A stretch of DNA of 64,000 nucleotides. It comes from CAWAVN01 sp963844315 (GTDB lineage Bacteria; Planctomycetota; Planctomycetia; Planctomycetales; Planctomycetaceae). Position numbers and translations under genes: made by a program. The stretch is taken from contig CAWJOC010000022.1 in NCBI GenBank assembly GCA_963844315.1, positions 558,001-622,000 on the forward strand, read 5' to 3'. The notes beneath the pieces were generated by a model, which had not been told where the DNA came from, searched no databases, and saw only the letters and a list, made by a program, of their open reading frames with translations. This document shows positions 62,074 to 64,000 of the stretch, piece by piece. Position 1 is the first letter of the stretch, and each line of letters opens with the position of its first letter.

Positions 62074-62999
62074 CTAACCGGAAAGCACTTCCAAGCGAAC
62101 ACTGTCGGCGATTTTTCGGACTCTGTCGGGATCAAGCCGCGCCGGCAGAAGTTGCGTGAGGTTGTCCGTCGCCGCCGCCACGCCCAACCGCAGGCATTCC
62201 TTTGGATCTCTATCCTCGGAGAATCCCCACGCCAAGCCGGCAGCAAACGAGTCTCCGCAAGCAATCGGGTTGACCACATTGGCCTTTGGCGGAATGAGCC
62301 GAAAGGATCCCGTCGCATGCGAAGCCAGCACCGCGTCCGCGCCATGAGTGATAACGACCCACTCGGCGCCCAGGCGGTGAAATTCCCGCATGGCGGTTAG
62401 GGTCTCTTTCTCATTGGACAATTCATGCCCGACCGTTCGGGCCAACTCCGAACGGTTGGGTTTAGCGAGAAACGGCTGTTGCTCCCACGCGGCGGAAAGC
62501 TCCGCTCCGCGAACATCCAAGATCACTTGGCCCCGGCAATCCTGCATCAGTTCGCGATAGAACGTAAACGGAACGCCCTCCGGCAGCGAACCGGAGAGCA
62601 CCACCCAATCCGCATGCGCCGCTTCCTCTCGAAAGGCTTCGCGAAATCTTGCCAAGTCGTGCTCGGAAATTGCCGCCGAGTTCTCGACCAGTTCAGTTGT
62701 CTGATGTGTGTTCGCATCCAAGATCGTGGTGCAGGTCCGCGTGGGAGTTTGGGATTCAATCCAACGCGCGGGAATCTTTTGGGCGGCGAACTCCGGCGAA
62801 TGGCTTCGCCAGTTCGCCCGCCAATGAGGGAAAGCGTCTGAACCTTCGCGCCCAAATGATGGAGCGCAATCCCCACGTTCAAAACCTTCCCCGAAGCGCA
62901 CCACTCCGCCCGGTTGGCCCGGTTGACTTCGCCCGGCACCAATTGATCGAAAGAGAGAATTTGCTGCCAGGCGGGAGTCAATCCCGCAGCCAAGATCAC
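62074..62999 (-). CDS. PfkB-family sugar kinase (1-phosphofructokinase / tagatose-6-P kinase type), one apparent frameshift
   Basis: About 308 aa. Begins ILAAGLTPAWQQIL with the substrate region ASGKVLNVGIALHHLG (GKxxNVA motif of LacC/FruK), then LSGSLPEGVP, FLAKPNRSEL and the C-terminal PfkB signature NPIACGDSFAAGLAWG containing the catalytic Asp. These features are the 1-phosphofructokinase/tagatose-6-phosphate kinase subgroup. A G is missing near 62793 (RREFAAQKIP on repair). The GTG start overlaps the TGA of the upstream alcohol dehydrogenase (GTGA), so the two are coupled. Substrate not certain. Confidence 0.88.
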
Positions 63000-64000
63000 A
63001 GCATCTCCTCCAAGAGGGATTGCAGTTCTTGATCGGAGACTTCGCGCGGATTGCCGCTCATGCTGTTGCCGCGCGAGCTTTTAACGAGATCGGGAATCTG
63101 CTCGGCCGTAACGCCGATTTCCGAAAGTCTTTTCGGAATGCCGATGTCGTTGGCCAATGTTTCGATGGTTTCGAGACAAAGCCTCGCGGCAACGTCAAGA
63201 TCTTCGATGGGTCTCCCAACTAGCGCGCTTGCAAGCGCGGGCAGGCGATCTTGGGAGACATCCGTATTGATCCGTAACGCGGTCGGCAGCATCACCGTGC
63301 AGGCCAAGCCATGCGGAACCCGGCAATGGACGCCCATCGCCGCCGCGACCCCGTGGGCAAAACCCAAGCCGGAATTCGCGAGTGCCATGCCCGATAACAT
63401 CGCCGCGTGCGAGAGCGTTTCGCGGGCTTTGCGATTGGTTCCATCCCTGACCGCTTCTCTAAGTGCCGGGACCGCGTTTTGTAAACCCGCCAAGCACAGC
63501 GCTTGTGGGATCGGTTTAGCCCGTTTGGAGAGATAGCTTTCGATCAACTGCGTGATGGCGTCCATGCCGGTGTATGCCGTGGTCAACGGCGGCACGCTGA
63601 CGGTCAATTGCGGATCGACCAGCACCACATTCGGAACCATCTTATTGGAGCGCAGGCTCTTTTTGAACGGCGGATCATAAGATGAAATCACCGCGTTCTT
63701 GGTGGCTTCCGATCCCGTTCCCGCCGTCGTGGGCAGAACTATCAAAGGCAATGGGTCTTGGTCGATCGTTAACCCCTTCCCCACGCCCTCCAAAAAGTCC
63801 TGGACCGACTCTCCCTGCCGATTCGTTGCCATCGCCGCCACGGCTTTGGCCAAATCCATCGCCGACCCGCCACCCACGCCTAGAACAAAATCACCACTCG
63901 TGGGCCGACCATCCTTCGTGAGTTTAACGCCAATATGAACATCCCCCACGCCCGCCACAAAGTCGCCGGGAGTGGGATCATGTTCGAGCAGACGTTTAAC
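62996..64000 (-). CDS. Iron-type alcohol dehydrogenase, N-terminus beyond right edge
   Basis: The frame is open to base 64000, so the N-terminus lies outside. NAD-binding GVGGGSAMDLAKAVA, PTTAGTGSEATKNAVI and metal-region YTGMDAITQLIESY are as in group III ADHs, with two further His in GFAHGVAAAMG and RVPHGLACTV. The classical D-x3-H ligand pair of FucO-like enzymes is D-x3-Gln here, a variant found in some family members. Oxidises or reduces a short alcohol, aldehyde or sugar-derived carbonyl. Translationally coupled to the sugar kinase that follows. Confidence 0.88.
   Translation of the reverse strand, partial: VKRLLEHDPTPGDFVAGVGDVHIGVKLTKDGRPTSGDFVLGVGGGSAMDLAKAVAAMATNRQGESVQDFLEGVGKGLTIDQDPLPLIVLPTTAGTGSEATKNAVISSYDPPFKKSLRSNKMVPNVVLVDPQLTVSVPPLTTAYTGMDAITQLIESYLSKRAKPIPQALCLAGLQNAVPALREAVRDGTNRKARETLSHAAMLSGMALANSGLGFAHGVAAAMGVHCRVPHGLACTVMLPTALRINTDVSQDRLPALASALVGRPIEDLDVAARLCLETIETLANDIGIPKRLSEIGVTAEQIPDLVKSSRGNSMSGNPREVSDQELQSLLEEML

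Overview
The window is chromosomal DNA of a member of the Planctomycetota. This is inferred from content: several DUF1080 (3-keto-disaccharide hydrolase) proteins, two large Planctomycete-type cytochrome C/DUF1549/DUF1553 proteins, a DUF1501 protein, two 'PVC-type' CxxCH heme proteins, a sulfatase with an intact CxPxR site and two ECF sigma factors. It is moderately GC-rich. I found no rRNA, tRNA, CRISPR array, integrase, transposase or phage gene.

Layout. 1-11.6 kb holds mixed genes: a proline-rich membrane protein cut by the left edge, a secreted DUF1080 protein, bioA, an NDH-2 NADH dehydrogenase with a cyclic-nucleotide-binding tail, two small secreted proteins, an HtrA protease, a DksA/TraR zinc-finger protein and msrA. 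11.6-26.4 kb is the most interesting part: five minus-strand genes that look like one operon. In transcription order they are a 2013-aa membrane-anchored protein with a long Ig-like exterior and a cytosolic zinc ribbon; an SrfC-like P-loop protein; an SrfB-like actin/Hsp70-fold ATPase; a zinc-ribbon/beta-propeller protein; and a lid-less Hsp70. An ECF sigma factor is divergent from it. 27-35 kb has a PSD1/DUF1549/DUF1553 protein, a three-domain DUF1080 protein, hemD and a thioredoxin-like protein. 35.4-42.4 kb is a plus-strand catabolic cluster: PVC cytochrome, MFS sugar-acid-type transporter, ceramidase-like hydrolase and a D-galactonate-dehydratase-like enzyme. 42.5-45.2 kb has homoserine dehydrogenase and an ECF sigma/anti-sigma pair. 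45.5-49.6 kb is a run of small stress or housekeeping genes (CBS, YbaK-like deacylase, pterin dehydratase, ferritin-like, YflT-like). 49.8-62 kb returns to degradation genes: a ceramidase-like/PVC-cytochrome fusion, a sulfatase, a second PSD1 protein with a discoidin-like insert, and DUF1501. The right edge has a PfkB sugar kinase coupled to an iron-type alcohol dehydrogenase.

Two general features affect reading of the window. First, about 22 conserved reading frames break by a single base, in both directions and often at short homopolymers. I interpret these as indel errors in the sequence, not pseudogenes, and annotate each such gene as one CDS across the break. Second, most gene boundaries carry long intergenic palindromes of several families, some acting plausibly as terminators. 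The five-gene 11.6-26.4 kb operon contains no frame break.
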